64,000 nt of DNA from Jannaschia rubra (GTDB lineage: Bacteria; Pseudomonadota; Alphaproteobacteria; Rhodobacterales; Rhodobacteraceae). The DNA lies in NCBI RefSeq assembly GCF_001403735.1, contig NZ_CXPG01000013.1, positions 1 through 64,000 on the forward strand, written 5' to 3'. Below, in pieces: positions 55,521-64,000 of the stretch (positions within the stretch are counted from its first letter, which is position 1; each line of letters opens with the position of its first letter). The translations under genes were made by a program, and so were the position numbers. The notes under the pieces are model-generated. The model searched no databases and had not been told where the DNA came from. It saw nothing but the letters and a program-made list of their open reading frames with translations.

Positions 55521-56951
55521 ATGGAGATGCCCCGGGTCGATCCCTTCGTGCTGTCGAAGAAGGCGCAGCTCGTCTCGCGCCTGCTCGACGTCCTGCCGGC
55601 CGATGCCGTCATCCACGACGCGCAGGAGACGATCGCCTACGAATGCGACGCGCTGACGGCCTACAAGTGCCCGCCGCTCGCCGCGGTGCTGCCGCGTTCC
55701 ACGGCCGAAGTATCGGCGGTTCTGGCGATCTGCCACGCCATGGGCGTGCCGGTCGTGCCGCGGGGCTCCGGCACCTCGCTCGCCGGGGGCGCGCTGCCCA
55801 CGGCCGACAGCGTCATCCTCGGGGTCGCGCGCCTGACCGAGGTGCTGGAGGTCGACTACGCCGACCGCTTCATCCACGTGCAGACGGGACGCACCAATTT
55901 ATCCGTCACCGGCGCTGTCGAAGCGGATGGTTTCTTCTACGCACCCGATCCGTCAAGCCAGCTTGCCTGCGCCATCGCCGGCAACATCGCCATGAATTCG
56001 GGTGGGGCGCATTGCCTGAAATACGGGGTGACGACGAACAACCTGCTGGGCGTCACGCTGGTGCAGATGGACGGCACCGTGGTCGAGATCGGCGGCGCGC
56101 ACATGGATGCGGGCGGGCTGGACCTGCTGGGCGTGATCTGCGGCTCAGAGGGGCAGTTGGGCGTCGTGACCGAGGCCACCCTGCGGATCCTGCCCAAGCC
56201 CGAGGGCGCGCGCCCCGTCCTCATCGCCTTCGACGACAACGAGGTGGCGGGCGCCTGCGTGGCCGACATCATCAAGGCCGGCGTCCTGCCCGTCGCCATC
56301 GAGTTCATGGACCGCCCCGTCATCCGCGCGACCGAAGCCTTTGCCGGCGCGGGATACCCCGATGTCGAGGCCCTGCTGATCGTCGAGGTCGAGGGGTCGC
56401 CCGCCGAGATCGAGGAGCAGCTTGCCGTCATCGAACGCATCGCGCGCACGCACGATCCCGTGGAACTGCGCCGCTCCAATTCCGAGGACGAGAGCGCCCG
56501 CATCTGGCTGGGCCGCAAGTCGGCCTTCGGCGCCATGGGGCAGATCAATGACTACATGTGTCTCGACGGCACGATCCCGGTCTCTGAACTGCCTCGCGTC
56601 CTGGGCGGCATCCGTGAGCTTTCGCACCGGTACGGCCTCGACGTGGGCAACGTGTTCCATGCAGGCGACGGGAATATGCACCCTCTGATCCTGTTCGACG
56701 CCAACAAGCCTGGCGATCTGGAGCGCTGCGAGGAGATGGGTGCCGAGATCTTGAAGCTCTGCGTCGAGGTGGGCGGCTGCCTGACGGGCGAGCACGGCGT
56801 CGGCGTCGAGAAGCGCGACCTGATGGGCTATCAGTTCAACGCGGACGACATGGAGGCGCAGATGCGGGTGAAGGACGTCTTCGACCCCGCCTGGCTGCTG
56901 AATCCTGCCAAGGTCTTCCCTCTCGACACGACGGCGGAACGCCGCGCCTGA
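55521..56951 (+). CDS. glcD: Glycolate oxidase FAD subunit GlcD
   Basis: A 476-residue FAD-linked oxidase of the VAO/PCMH fold. The FAD domain (about 55-235) has VVPRGSGTSLAGGALP and CAIAGNIAMNSGGAHCLKYGVT. The C-terminal domain (about 240-470) ends with VFHAGDGNMHPLILFD and GEHGVGVEKRDLM, metal and substrate contacts of the family. GlcD oxidises glycolate to glyoxylate with electrons going on via GlcF. GGAGG precedes the ATG by nine nt. With glcE and glcF this forms the standard glcDEF operon. The glyoxylate made is substrate for the bhc enzymes. Confidence 0.94.
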   Translation: MEMPRVDPFVLSKKAQLVSRLLDVLPADAVIHDAQETIAYECDALTAYKCPPLAAVLPRSTAEVSAVLAICHAMGVPVVPRGSGTSLAGGALPTADSVILGVARLTEVLEVDYADRFIHVQTGRTNLSVTGAVEADGFFYAPDPSSQLACAIAGNIAMNSGGAHCLKYGVTTNNLLGVTLVQMDGTVVEIGGAHMDAGGLDLLGVICGSEGQLGVVTEATLRILPKPEGARPVLIAFDDNEVAGACVADIIKAGVLPVAIEFMDRPVIRATEAFAGAGYPDVEALLIVEVEGSPAEIEEQLAVIERIARTHDPVELRRSNSEDESARIWLGRKSAFGAMGQINDYMCLDGTIPVSELPRVLGGIRELSHRYGLDVGNVFHAGDGNMHPLILFDANKPGDLERCEEMGAEILKLCVEVGGCLTGEHGVGVEKRDLMGYQFNADDMEAQMRVKDVFDPAWLLNPAKVFPLDTTAERRA

Positions 56952-57008
56952 CCCTGGTCGGCGAAGCCTCCGGTGGGGATATTTCACAAGGCAAAGACGG
57001 AGGGTCCG

Positions 57009-58079
57009 GTGCTTCGACCCAAGACGGAAGACCAACTGGCCGAGATCATCCGCGGCGCCAACCGGCCCCTGTCGGTGCGGGGCGGCGGCACGCGGCATCA
57101 GCCCGGACCGGGCGAGCCGCTGACGACCGAGCGGCTCACCGGGATCACGCTCTATGAACCCGGAGCGCTGACGCTGGTGGCGCGGGCCGGGACGCCCATG
57201 ACCGAGATCGACGAGACGCTGGCCCGCGAAGGCCAGCGCCTGCCGTTCGAGCCGATGGACCACCGCGCCCTGCTGGGGACGACAGGCACGCCCACCATCG
57301 GCGGAGCGGTCGCCATGAACGTGTCCGGTCCGCGCCGGGTGCAGGCGGGCGCGTGCCGGGATTCGCTGATCGGGGTGCGGTTCGTGGATGGCGCGGGCAC
57401 GGTCGTCAAGAACGGCGGGCGCGTGATGAAGAATGTGACCGGATACGATCTGGTCAAGCTGTTGGCCGGGTCGCGCGGGCGGCTGGGCATCCTGTCCGAA
57501 GTGAGCTTCAAGGTCCTGCCTGCCGCCGCGACGCAGGCGACACTGCGCCTGACCGGCCTGTCGATTCCGCGCGCGGTCGAGGCGATGGCCGCGGGCCTGT
57601 CATCTCCCTTCGAGGTCACTGCCGCGGCGCATGACCCGCAAGTGCGGGAGACATGGCTGCGGATCGAGGGGATGGAAGGCTCCGTCGACTATCGCGCGGG
57701 ACGCCTGGCGCAGGTGCTGGCGCCTTTCGGTGAGGTGGAGCGCCTGGACGCCGCGGAGTCCGACCGGATCTGGCGCGCGGTACGGGACGCGCGGGCGATG
57801 GAGGGGGAGGGCGACGTCTGGCGCGTCTCCGTCCGGCCCAGCCGGGCACCCAAAATCGTGGAGCGGGCATTGGCCGATGCCGCCGTTCTGGACTGGGGCG
57901 GGGGGCTGGTCTGGCTGCGGGTGCCGATGGGTACCGACCTGCGCAGCCGTCTGGGCGACTTCGACGGCCACGCCACGCGCCTGCGCGGCACCTTCGATCC
58001 GCCGCCCGAACGGCCGGCCGTCGCCGCGCTGACCGCCGGTATCCGCTACCGCTTCGACCCGCGCGGGCTGTTCGCGTGA
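57009..58079 (+). CDS. glcE: Glycolate oxidase FAD-binding subunit GlcE
   Basis: A 356-residue FAD-binding subunit resembling the N-terminal half of GlcD. VRGGGTRHQPGPGEPL and GTPTIGGAVAMNVSGPRRVQAGACRD bind FAD; MKNVTGYDLVKLLAGSRGRLGILSEVSFKVLP follows. It works with GlcD and GlcF in the membrane-associated complex. The start is set at the GTG at 57009, because GGAGG lies five nt before it. The upstream GTG at 56973 (12 codons earlier) has no site and would translate an intergenic motif. Confidence 0.92.
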   Translation: MLRPKTEDQLAEIIRGANRPLSVRGGGTRHQPGPGEPLTTERLTGITLYEPGALTLVARAGTPMTEIDETLAREGQRLPFEPMDHRALLGTTGTPTIGGAVAMNVSGPRRVQAGACRDSLIGVRFVDGAGTVVKNGGRVMKNVTGYDLVKLLAGSRGRLGILSEVSFKVLPAAATQATLRLTGLSIPRAVEAMAAGLSSPFEVTAAAHDPQVRETWLRIEGMEGSVDYRAGRLAQVLAPFGEVERLDAAESDRIWRAVRDARAMEGEGDVWRVSVRPSRAPKIVERALADAAVLDWGGGLVWLRVPMGTDLRSRLGDFDGHATRLRGTFDPPPERPAVAALTAGIRYRFDPRGLFA

Positions 58080-58113
58080 CGCCCGCAACCGACATCGGGA
58101 GAGCCTGACCGCA

Positions 58114-59511
58114 ATGCAGACGAATTTCACCCCCGAACAGCTTGCCGACCCCGCTACCGCGCGCTCGAACGAGATCCTGCGCGCCTGCGTCCATTGCGGT
58201 TTCTGCACCGCGACCTGCCCGACCTATCAGGTTCTCGGCGACGAACTCGACAGCCCGCGGGGCCGCATCTACCTCATCAAGGACATGCTGGAGAGCGGGC
58301 GACCTGCCGACGCGAAGACGGTCAAGCATATCGACCGCTGCCTGTCGTGCCTTGCCTGCATGACGACCTGCCCGTCGGGGGTGCATTACATGCATCTGGT
58401 CGATCACGCCCGCGAACACATCGAAAACACCTATCGCCGGCCGTTGATGGACCGCCTGCTGCGCTGGACGCTGGCGCGCATCCTGCCCCATCCAGGGCGG
58501 TTCCGGATGGCGCTGCTGGGCGCCAAGATCGGGCGGCCCTTCGCGTTCCTGATGCCGGACGCGCGGCTGCGGGCCATGCTCGACATGGCGCCGAAATCCA
58601 TCCCGCCGGTCAGCCGGAACGACGATCCGCAGACCTTCCACGTGGCCGACCGAAAGATGCGCGTGGCGCTGATGACGGGCTGCGCGCAGAAGGCGCTGAA
58701 CACCGACATCAATGATGCCACCATCCGCCTGCTGACCCGGCTGGGCGCCGAAGTCGTTATTCCCAAGGGGATGGGCTGCTGCGGAGCACTGACGCACCAC
58801 ATGGGCAAGACCGACGAAAGCCACGCCTTCGCCGCCCGCAACATCGTGGCCTGGACCACCGAGATGGAGGGCGAGGGGCTGGATGCCATCGTCATCAACA
58901 CCTCGGGCTGCGGCACCACGGTCAAGGACTACGGCCATATGTTCCGCAATGACCCGCTGGCCGACAAGGCCGCGGCGGTGTCGCGAATCGCACGGGACGT
59001 GTCCGAGGTGCTGATGGACCTGCTGCCCGCGGATCACGCCTTTACCACGCCGCCGCGTCCGGCGCGGGACGGTGTCGGCGGGGTGCCCACGCATCGCCTG
59101 CCGGCCGATCAGGGTGCGGGGCCGATGCACGTTGCCTATCACGCCGCCTGTTCGCTGCAGCATGGCCAGCGCATCAAGGGCGCGCCGAAGGAGTTGCTGG
59201 CCCGCGCCGGGTTCACGGTACTTGAGCCGCGCGACGCCCATCTCTGCTGCGGCTCGGCGGGCACCTACAACCTGATGCAGCCGGCGATCAGCGGCGAGTT
59301 GAAGCGCCGCAAGGTCGCCACGCTGGAGGAACGCGCGCCGGACGTGATCGCCGCGGGCAACATCGGCTGCATGATGCAGATCGGCTCCGACGCCTCCGTT
59401 CCCGTCGTCCATACCGTCGAACTGCTGGACTGGGCGACGGGCGGCCCGGTCCCCCCGGCGGTGACGGGCTTTTCGCCGCGTGCTACGGCGGCACCACCGC
59501 GCCTGCGCTGA
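58114..59511 (+). CDS. glcF: Glycolate oxidase iron-sulfur subunit GlcF
   Basis: A 465-residue electron-transfer subunit. Two [4Fe-4S] clusters are bound by C25, C28, C31, C35 and by C76, C79, C82, C86. Two CCG-type domains follow, seen in GMGCCGALTHHMGK and AHLCCGSAGTYNLMQ, with a YHAACSLQHGQR segment between. It carries electrons from GlcDE to the quinone pool. It starts 34 nt after glcE and ends the operon. A 7-bp hairpin lies at its stop. Confidence 0.95.
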   Translation: MQTNFTPEQLADPATARSNEILRACVHCGFCTATCPTYQVLGDELDSPRGRIYLIKDMLESGRPADAKTVKHIDRCLSCLACMTTCPSGVHYMHLVDHAREHIENTYRRPLMDRLLRWTLARILPHPGRFRMALLGAKIGRPFAFLMPDARLRAMLDMAPKSIPPVSRNDDPQTFHVADRKMRVALMTGCAQKALNTDINDATIRLLTRLGAEVVIPKGMGCCGALTHHMGKTDESHAFAARNIVAWTTEMEGEGLDAIVINTSGCGTTVKDYGHMFRNDPLADKAAAVSRIARDVSEVLMDLLPADHAFTTPPRPARDGVGGVPTHRLPADQGAGPMHVAYHAACSLQHGQRIKGAPKELLARAGFTVLEPRDAHLCCGSAGTYNLMQPAISGELKRRKVATLEERAPDVIAAGNIGCMMQIGSDASVPVVHTVELLDWATGGPVPPAVTGFSPRATAAPPRLR

Positions 59512-59512
59512 C

Positions 59513-59531
59513 GTTCCGCCTGGCGCGGAAC
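59513..59531 (+). terminator. Weak hairpin just after glcF
   Basis: GTTCCGC pairs with GCGGAAC across a 5-nt loop directly after the glcF stop. No U-run follows, so termination would need Rho. Confidence 0.4.
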
Positions 59532-59640
59532 ACAATCTCCCCGTTCGGGCCGGAAATAACCACGAAAGCGCAACAATCCTGTCCCCTTGCCGCCCTCTTG
59601 CTCGGCTAGACCCGGTGCGGACCGACCAAGGGGTGCCGGT

Positions 59641-60444
59641 ATGATCCGACCTGTGAAGACGCTCATCGCCGCGCTGGCCGCAATGGCGATTCTGCCCGGC
59701 ATGGTGGTGGCGGAGGGTGCGCTCGAACGCCTCTCTACCTCCGACCAGGGCAGGGGATGGGAAGCCGTCGGGCGCTTGAACTTCGATGACAGCGGGTTCT
59801 GCACCGCGGCTCTGATCACGATGGACGTCGTCCTGACCGCGGCGCATTGCCTGTTCGACCCTGCCGATGGGTCACCCATCGACCCTGCGTCAATCGAGTT
59901 TCAGGCCGGGCTGCGCCTTGGCCGGGCCGAGGCCTATCGCGGCATCAAGCGTGTCGTGGTCCACCCGGAATATGTCTTCGACGCGGCGGGCGGCGCTCGT
60001 CTGGATGGGGTGGGGGTCGACCTCGCCCTGCTGGAGCTGAACCGTCCCGTCCGTCAGGGGAACATCCGCCCGTTCCCCACGCAGCTCCGTGTCGAGGCGG
60101 GACAGAGGGTGCAGGTCGTAAGCTACGGCCGGGACCGGGCCGAAGCCCCGTCGCGCGAAAGCGCCTGCAACGTGCTGGCGCGGGATGCCGAGATGATGGT
60201 CCTGTCCTGCGAAGTCGATTTCGGATCGTCCGGCGCACCCGTCTTCGCCGTCCACGAAGGCGAGGCCCGGATCGTCTCGGTCATCTCCGCCATGGGGCAG
60301 TGGGAAGGACAGGACGTCTCCCTCGCCGCCGTGATGGAGGGTCAGCTTGAGACGCTGATCGCAGAATTCGCCATGACGCCGGTCTTCGCGCCGGTCGGCA
60401 AGTGCATCACGGTGCGCGACGCATTGGCTACCGCCGCCCGCTAG
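59641..60444 (+). CDS. Secreted trypsin-like serine protease (S1 family)
   Basis: A 267-residue exported protease. The signal peptide of about 24 residues ends MVVAEG. The chymotrypsin-like triad is visible: His in VLTAAHCLFD, Asp in GVGVDLALLEL and Ser in VDFGSSGAPVF, where GSSGAP replaces the usual GDSGGP. That pattern is common in short bacterial S1 proteases. Two Cys pairs could form disulfides. AAGGGG is seven nt before the ATG. Its target is unknown; it is adjacent to but separate from the tRNA gene. Confidence 0.85.
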   Translation: MIRPVKTLIAALAAMAILPGMVVAEGALERLSTSDQGRGWEAVGRLNFDDSGFCTAALITMDVVLTAAHCLFDPADGSPIDPASIEFQAGLRLGRAEAYRGIKRVVVHPEYVFDAAGGARLDGVGVDLALLELNRPVRQGNIRPFPTQLRVEAGQRVQVVSYGRDRAEAPSRESACNVLARDAEMMVLSCEVDFGSSGAPVFAVHEGEARIVSVISAMGQWEGQDVSLAAVMEGQLETLIAEFAMTPVFAPVGKCITVRDALATAAR

Positions 60445-60495
60445 GCGGCGTTCCGCCTTGCCAATGCCATCCTGCCCGCTCTACTCACAGGGCAT

Positions 60496-60580
60496 GCGGG
60501 CGTGGTGGAACGGTAGACACATCAGACTTAAAATCTGAAGGGCCTTGCCCGTGCGGGTTCGAGTCCCGCCGCCCGTACCA
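60496..60580 (+). tRNA. tRNA-Leu (anticodon TAA)
   Basis: An 85-nt class II tRNA with CCA encoded. The acceptor strand GCGGGCG pairs with CGCCCGT (one G-U). The anticodon stem TCAGA/TCTGA surrounds CTTAAAA, giving anticodon TAA at 60529-60531. The long variable arm (GGGC-CTT-GCCC) and the T arm GCGGG-TTCGAGT-CCCGC are clear. It decodes UUA and UUG. Confidence 0.97.
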
Positions 60581-60593
60581 CCCTCGCCATTCC

Positions 60594-61388
60594 TCAGCCG
60601 ATGCGTTCGGCCGAAAGCGCGATTGCCTGCTGATAGACCGTTGCCGCGTTCCATTCGTTGAGGACACGGAAATTGGCGGTGCCTTGCTGAAAAGGCTGAC
60701 CCGGCTGCCAGCCTTTCTGGCGCAGGAAATTGGCCGTGGAAGCCATCGCATCCGCCATGTTGTAGAAATCGACCCGACCGTCGCCGTTCCCGTCCTGGCC
60801 GTAGCGCAGCGCGTTGCCTGGCAGGAACTGCGTATGCCCGAGCTCACCATGGGCTGCGCCGGCCTGGCCGGGAGACAGCATCCCGCGATCCACCATCTGC
60901 AGGGCGGCAAGCGCATGGGGGGTGAAGAAATCGGACCGACGGCAGTCGTAGGCCATCGTCACGATAGACGAGACGACGTTTTCGCTGCCCATGTTGTTGC
61001 CGAACCCCGTCTCCATCCCGTGAATGGCCAGCAGGACGCCCGCGGGCACCCCGTACCGCTGCTCCAGCGCGTCGAAGAACGCGCGGTTCTGGTTGAGTCG
61101 GCGGTTCGCCTGCGCGGCGAACCCGTCGAGCGAGCCGAGACGAATGCGGATGAAGTCGTTGAGCGCGTATTTCACGCCCGTCTGGTTCCGGTCCGCCGCG
61201 ATGGTCCGCGTGGCATAGCGCGCATTGGCCAGCGCGTTGAGGCCCGGCTGCTGGATGCCCGCGGCGGCGGCTTCCTGTGCGAATTGCTGCTTCCAGCGGT
61301 CGAACCCGCTGGCGTCGTTGCCACACTGCGCGGCGAGCGTCGGGGTGGCGATCAGGGACAGGGCAATGGCGAGGATACTGCGGCGCAT
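60594..61388 (-). CDS. Lytic murein transglycosylase (MltB-like)
   Basis: A 264-residue secreted enzyme that cuts the glycan strands of peptidoglycan to leave 1,6-anhydro-muramic ends. The signal peptide ends TLAAQ (about residue 20). The catalytic acid is E126 in AIHGMETGFGNNMG. AHGELGHTQFLPGNALRYG and DFYNMADAMASTANFLRQKGW match the SLT_2 domain. It lacks the C-terminal peptidoglycan-binding domain that many relatives have. GGAG precedes the ATG. No lipobox, so it should be soluble in the periplasm. Confidence 0.9.
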   Translation of the reverse strand: MRRSILAIALSLIATPTLAAQCGNDASGFDRWKQQFAQEAAAAGIQQPGLNALANARYATRTIAADRNQTGVKYALNDFIRIRLGSLDGFAAQANRRLNQNRAFFDALEQRYGVPAGVLLAIHGMETGFGNNMGSENVVSSIVTMAYDCRRSDFFTPHALAALQMVDRGMLSPGQAGAAHGELGHTQFLPGNALRYGQDGNGDGRVDFYNMADAMASTANFLRQKGWQPGQPFQQGTANFRVLNEWNAATVYQQAIALSAERIG

Positions 61389-61459
61389 GGAGAACTCCGG
61401 AAGGATATTGCATCGAAAGGTCGACCGGGAACGTAACATCCGCCGGCCGATAGGCAATG

Positions 61460-62911
61460 TCAGACCTCGGAGGCGAGGCCGAATAGCGTTTTCATGTCGA
61501 GCGCGCGCGCAAGGTGATCGGCTAGTGCGTCCAGCGTTGCGTCCACCTGCGCGGCGTGATCGCGGGGGCCGACCGATGCCCCGAGACGGGCCAAGGCCGC
61601 CGCGCGGAAGGCATCGTCCGCGAACAGCCCGTGCAGATAGCACCCCCTGACGCGCCCGTCCGCGGTGGCCGCGCCCATGGACACGCCGTCGCGCATCAGC
61701 CAGCCGCGCGCGGTGTCCGGGCCGGACGTTCGGCCAAGGTGGATCTCATAGCCGCTGACGGTGCAGCCGCTTTCGATGTCGGTCGCGGCGACGCGGGCGA
61801 GGTGCTTGGCAGGGTGCAGCACGGTCTCCACGTCGAGCAGGCCCAGACCCGGGACCGCGCCCGGCGGTCCCTCCAGCCCATTGGGGTCGGCGACTGTCCG
61901 GCCCAGCATCTGGTATCCACCGCAGAGCCCCAGCACGTGCCCGCCCCGGCGGACGTGCGCCGCAAGGTCGATGTCCCAGCCGTTCGCACGAAAGGCGGAG
62001 AGATCCGCGATCGTCGCCTTGCTGCCGGGAATGAGGACGAGGTCGCAGACGGGCAGGGGGCGGCCCGGTGCGATCACCTCGACCGACAGGGCCGGCTCGG
62101 CCGACAGCGGGTCCAGATCGTCGAAATTGGCGATCCTGCCCAGCCGGGGCACCGCGATGCGTAACGCATCGTCGCGCGGAGTGCTGCGGATGTCGAGAAT
62201 ATCCTCAGCCGGCAGCTTCCACGCATCGTCGAACCAAGGCACGACGCCCAGGGCGGTCCACCCCGTGCGGTCGGCGATGGCGGTCACGCCGCCATCGAAC
62301 AGGCGCACGTCGCCTCGGAACTTGTTGACGACGAACCCCTTGATCCGCGCCGCATCGGCCGGGTCCAGCACCGCCGCCGTCCCCACAAGCTGCGCGATGA
62401 CGCCGCCGCGGTCGATGTCGCCCGCCAGGATCACGGGAACGCCCGCGGCCTCGGCGAAGCCCATGTTGGCGATGTCGCCCGCGCGCAGGTTGATCTCGGC
62501 CGGGCTGCCCGCGCCTTCGACAATGACGAGGTCGCTGGTCGCGGCCAGACGCCGGAAGCTGTCCAGACAGGCCGCCATCAGATCGGGCTTGAGTGCCGCG
62601 TAGTCGCGCGCCCTTACCGTCGTCAGCCGCCGTCCCTGCACGATCACCTGTGCGCCGGTGTCCGTCTCGGGCTTGAGGAGGACGGGGTTCATGTCGACCA
62701 GCGGCTCCACCCCGCAGGCCAGCGCCTGCAGCGCCTGCGCGCGCCCGATTTCTCCACCGTCGGCGGTGACGGCGGCGTTGTTCGACATGTTCTGCGGCTT
62801 GAACGGCCGGACCCGCAGGCCCGCGCGGGTGAAATGGCGGCAGAGGCCCGCGACCAGCATCGACTTGCCGACGTTGCTGCCGGCGCCCTGCACCATGATC
62901 GCGCGTGCCAT
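61460..62911 (-). CDS. cobQ: Cobyric acid synthase
   Basis: CobQ amidates side chains b, d, e and g of adenosyl-cobyrinic acid a,c-diamide with glutamine and ATP. The 483-residue protein has an N-terminal dethiobiotin-synthetase-like domain with [20 protein letters not shown] as P-loop and [14 protein letters not shown]. The C-terminal glutaminase domain has the nucleophile C330 ([11 protein letters not shown]) and H427 (YLHGLF). Together with BluB at the left, it shows capacity for B12 synthesis. It follows plsC on the minus strand after 18 nt. Confidence 0.96.
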   Translation of the reverse strand: MARAIMVQGAGSNVGKSMLVAGLCRHFTRAGLRVRPFKPQNMSNNAAVTADGGEIGRAQALQALACGVEPLVDMNPVLLKPETDTGAQVIVQGRRLTTVRARDYAALKPDLMAACLDSFRRLAATSDLVIVEGAGSPAEINLRAGDIANMGFAEAAGVPVILAGDIDRGGVIAQLVGTAAVLDPADAARIKGFVVNKFRGDVRLFDGGVTAIADRTGWTALGVVPWFDDAWKLPAEDILDIRSTPRDDALRIAVPRLGRIANFDDLDPLSAEPALSVEVIAPGRPLPVCDLVLIPGSKATIADLSAFRANGWDIDLAAHVRRGGHVLGLCGGYQMLGRTVADPNGLEGPPGAVPGLGLLDVETVLHPAKHLARVAATDIESGCTVSGYEIHLGRTSGPDTARGWLMRDGVSMGAATADGRVRGCYLHGLFADDAFRAAALARLGASVGPRDHAAQVDATLDALADHLARALDMKTLFGLASEV

Positions 62912-62929
62912 GACGAGAACCCTTCGGTC

Positions 62930-63718
62930 TCAGGCGCCGTCGCGGACCGCGGCCTTGGCCGCCGCCGCCGCGACGGATTCGCCCGGAAGACCCGCCGTGG
63001 GGGCCACCGGGAAGCCGGCTTCCTCCATCAGGCGGTTCGATCCGCTCTCGATCCGCTCCTCCATCAGCGCCATGAAGGTCGCGCGGTCCAGACCCGGCGG
63101 GATCGGTTCCAGAAACTCAACCACGCCCAGACCGGGCCGGCGCAGCATCCCCCGCCGGGGCCAGAAGATGCCCACGTTCGTCGCGACCGGATGGCAGGGC
63201 TGTCCCAGTTGCTCATAAAGCGCATAGGTCCCGACCTTGTAGCTGGCCCGGGCCCCGGGTGCGACGCGGGTGCCCTGCGGATAGATCAGAAGCTGGCCGC
63301 CCTTGCGGTCGCCCGACCGCACCTCGGCCAGCATCCGGCGCACGGCCTCGGCCCGTTTGCCGCGGTGGACAGGGATGCAGCCGAGCCGCAGGGCATACTG
63401 GCCCAGCACCGGCGCATAGCGAAGCACCGACTTCATGATGAAGAACCCGCGCGGAATGGCGGACCAGATCAGCAGGATGTCGAGGAACGACTGATGCTTG
63501 GCCGCCAGCAGCACCTGCCCCGTGGGCGGCGTGCCCCGCACCTCGGTCCGCAGTCCGACGATACGGTGCAGGAGCCAGAGCGTCTGCCGGGCATAGACGT
63601 CGCAGGCCTTTCGCGCGCCGCGGGGCGACGCGATGGCCCAGGGCGCGAAGACGATCCCCAGCACGCCCATCCAGACATACATCAGGACGTTGAAGACCAT
63701 GGACCTGAAAAACTGCAT
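62930..63718 (-). CDS. plsC: 1-Acyl-sn-glycerol-3-phosphate acyltransferase
   Basis: A 262-residue acyltransferase that makes phosphatidic acid from lysophosphatidate in the inner membrane. The catalytic motif HxxxxD is in AAKHQSFLDILLIW (about residue 74). The phosphate-binding motif is IYPQGTRVAPG. The N-terminal hydrophobic segment anchors it. The tail is Ala-rich and low in complexity. It starts 21 nt behind the ftsX stop; the ftsX-plsC order is common in Rhodobacteraceae. Confidence 0.93.
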   Translation of the reverse strand: MQFFRSMVFNVLMYVWMGVLGIVFAPWAIASPRGARKACDVYARQTLWLLHRIVGLRTEVRGTPPTGQVLLAAKHQSFLDILLIWSAIPRGFFIMKSVLRYAPVLGQYALRLGCIPVHRGKRAEAVRRMLAEVRSGDRKGGQLLIYPQGTRVAPGARASYKVGTYALYEQLGQPCHPVATNVGIFWPRRGMLRRPGLGVVEFLEPIPPGLDRATFMALMEERIESGSNRLMEEAGFPVAPTAGLPGESVAAAAAKAAVRDGA

Positions 63719-63739
63719 CGGACGACCCCCGGGGAAACC

Positions 63740-64000
63740 CTATTCGAAACCGGCCAGTGCGCGAAAGGCCGCACGTCGGGTCGCAAGGAACGCAACTGCC
63801 CCCGCGAATACGGGGATGAGCGGCAGGAGCAGCCATCCGGCCCCCTGGAAGCCCAGCCCGGTCAGGAACCCGCCCGCATCGTCGGCGGCCGGAAGGAAGG
63901 CGATTGCCACGCCCCCCAGCACCGCGCCCGCCGCCGCCCCGGCAGCCGCGCGCAGGGTGAAGCGGCGTGTGAAGGCGCGGGCGACATAGGCATCGCGCGC
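63740..64000 (-). CDS. ftsX: Cell division protein FtsX, C-terminal end (partial)
   Basis: The last 86 codons of a membrane protein cut by the window edge. The visible end has RDAYVARAFTRRFTLRAAAG, two membrane helices, and the GGFLTGLGFQGAGWLLLPLIP loop seen in the FtsX permease of Rhodobacteraceae. FtsX works with the ATPase FtsE at the division site to activate peptidoglycan hydrolases. Identification rests on this short region and on the plsC neighbour. Confidence 0.75.
   Translation of the reverse strand, partial: ARDAYVARAFTRRFTLRAAAGAAAGAVLGGVAIAFLPAADDAGGFLTGLGFQGAGWLLLPLIPVFAGAVAFLATRRAAFRALAGFE

Overview
This 64 kb window is high-GC (roughly two thirds G+C) chromosomal DNA from an alphaproteobacterium, most likely a member of the Rhodobacteraceae (Roseobacter/Paracoccus-like). 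The evidence is the gene set and order: rpsU divergent from a COQ9 gene, the tiny aa3-oxidase subunit IV, DUF6173, HemP, a BluB gene, bhcRABCD, a fused PuuE/UraD, membrane urate hydroxylase PuuD, and PlsC behind FtsX. I see no transposase, phage or CRISPR sequence. Genes are densely packed, with many 1-4 nt stop/start overlaps.

Layout. 0.4-9.3 kb: a DegP protease, a small 2Fe-2S ferredoxin, an FMN hydroxyacid dehydrogenase, a quinone reductase, bluB, COQ9, rpsU, a lipoprotein and the oxidase subunit IV micro-gene. 9.3-20.9 kb: an MBL hydrolase with a long acyl-CoA dehydrogenase, Sua5/TsaC, NUDIX, a gph-iorBA operon (phosphoglycolate phosphatase with a Tat-exported molybdenum hydroxylase), a frame-disrupted DUF2585 gene, a luciferase-like oxidoreductase and hemP. 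21.2-38.5 kb is the metabolic core: ureidoglycine aminohydrolase, then bhcR divergent from bhcABCD, a cysteine-less peroxiredoxin-like gene and NADP-malic enzyme, followed by two NCS2 permeases around an AmiS/UreI channel, ureidoglycolate lyase, PuuE-UraD, UraH, a LysR regulator and PuuD. 38.5-50.8 kb: a serine hydrolase, HdhA-like dehydrogenase, an HlyD/DUF2955/AI-2E/phospholipase-D operon, a nuclease-family phosphohydrolase, a thioredoxin-NhaA fusion, a bestrophin and glutathione-dependent formaldehyde dehydrogenase. 51.1-64 kb: an RND efflux pair, glcDEF, a trypsin-like protease, tRNA-Leu(TAA), a lytic transglycosylase, cobQ, plsC and the 3' end of ftsX.

How the genes fit together. The central theme is C2/glyoxylate metabolism. 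BhcA-D are the four enzymes of the beta-hydroxyaspartate cycle, which turns two glyoxylate into one oxaloacetate without losing carbon. The window also encodes two sources of glyoxylate: glycolate oxidation (Gph then GlcDEF) and purine breakdown (PuuD, UraH, UraD, PuuE, ureidoglycine aminohydrolase, AllA). The malic enzyme at the end of the bhc operon could pass C4 product on to pyruvate. The cycle itself is established knowledge; its joint use with purine and glycolate breakdown here is inference from gene content. Two genes (at 3.6 kb and 18.8 kb) need one-base shifts to read as full-length proteins, so either real decay or assembly error is present.
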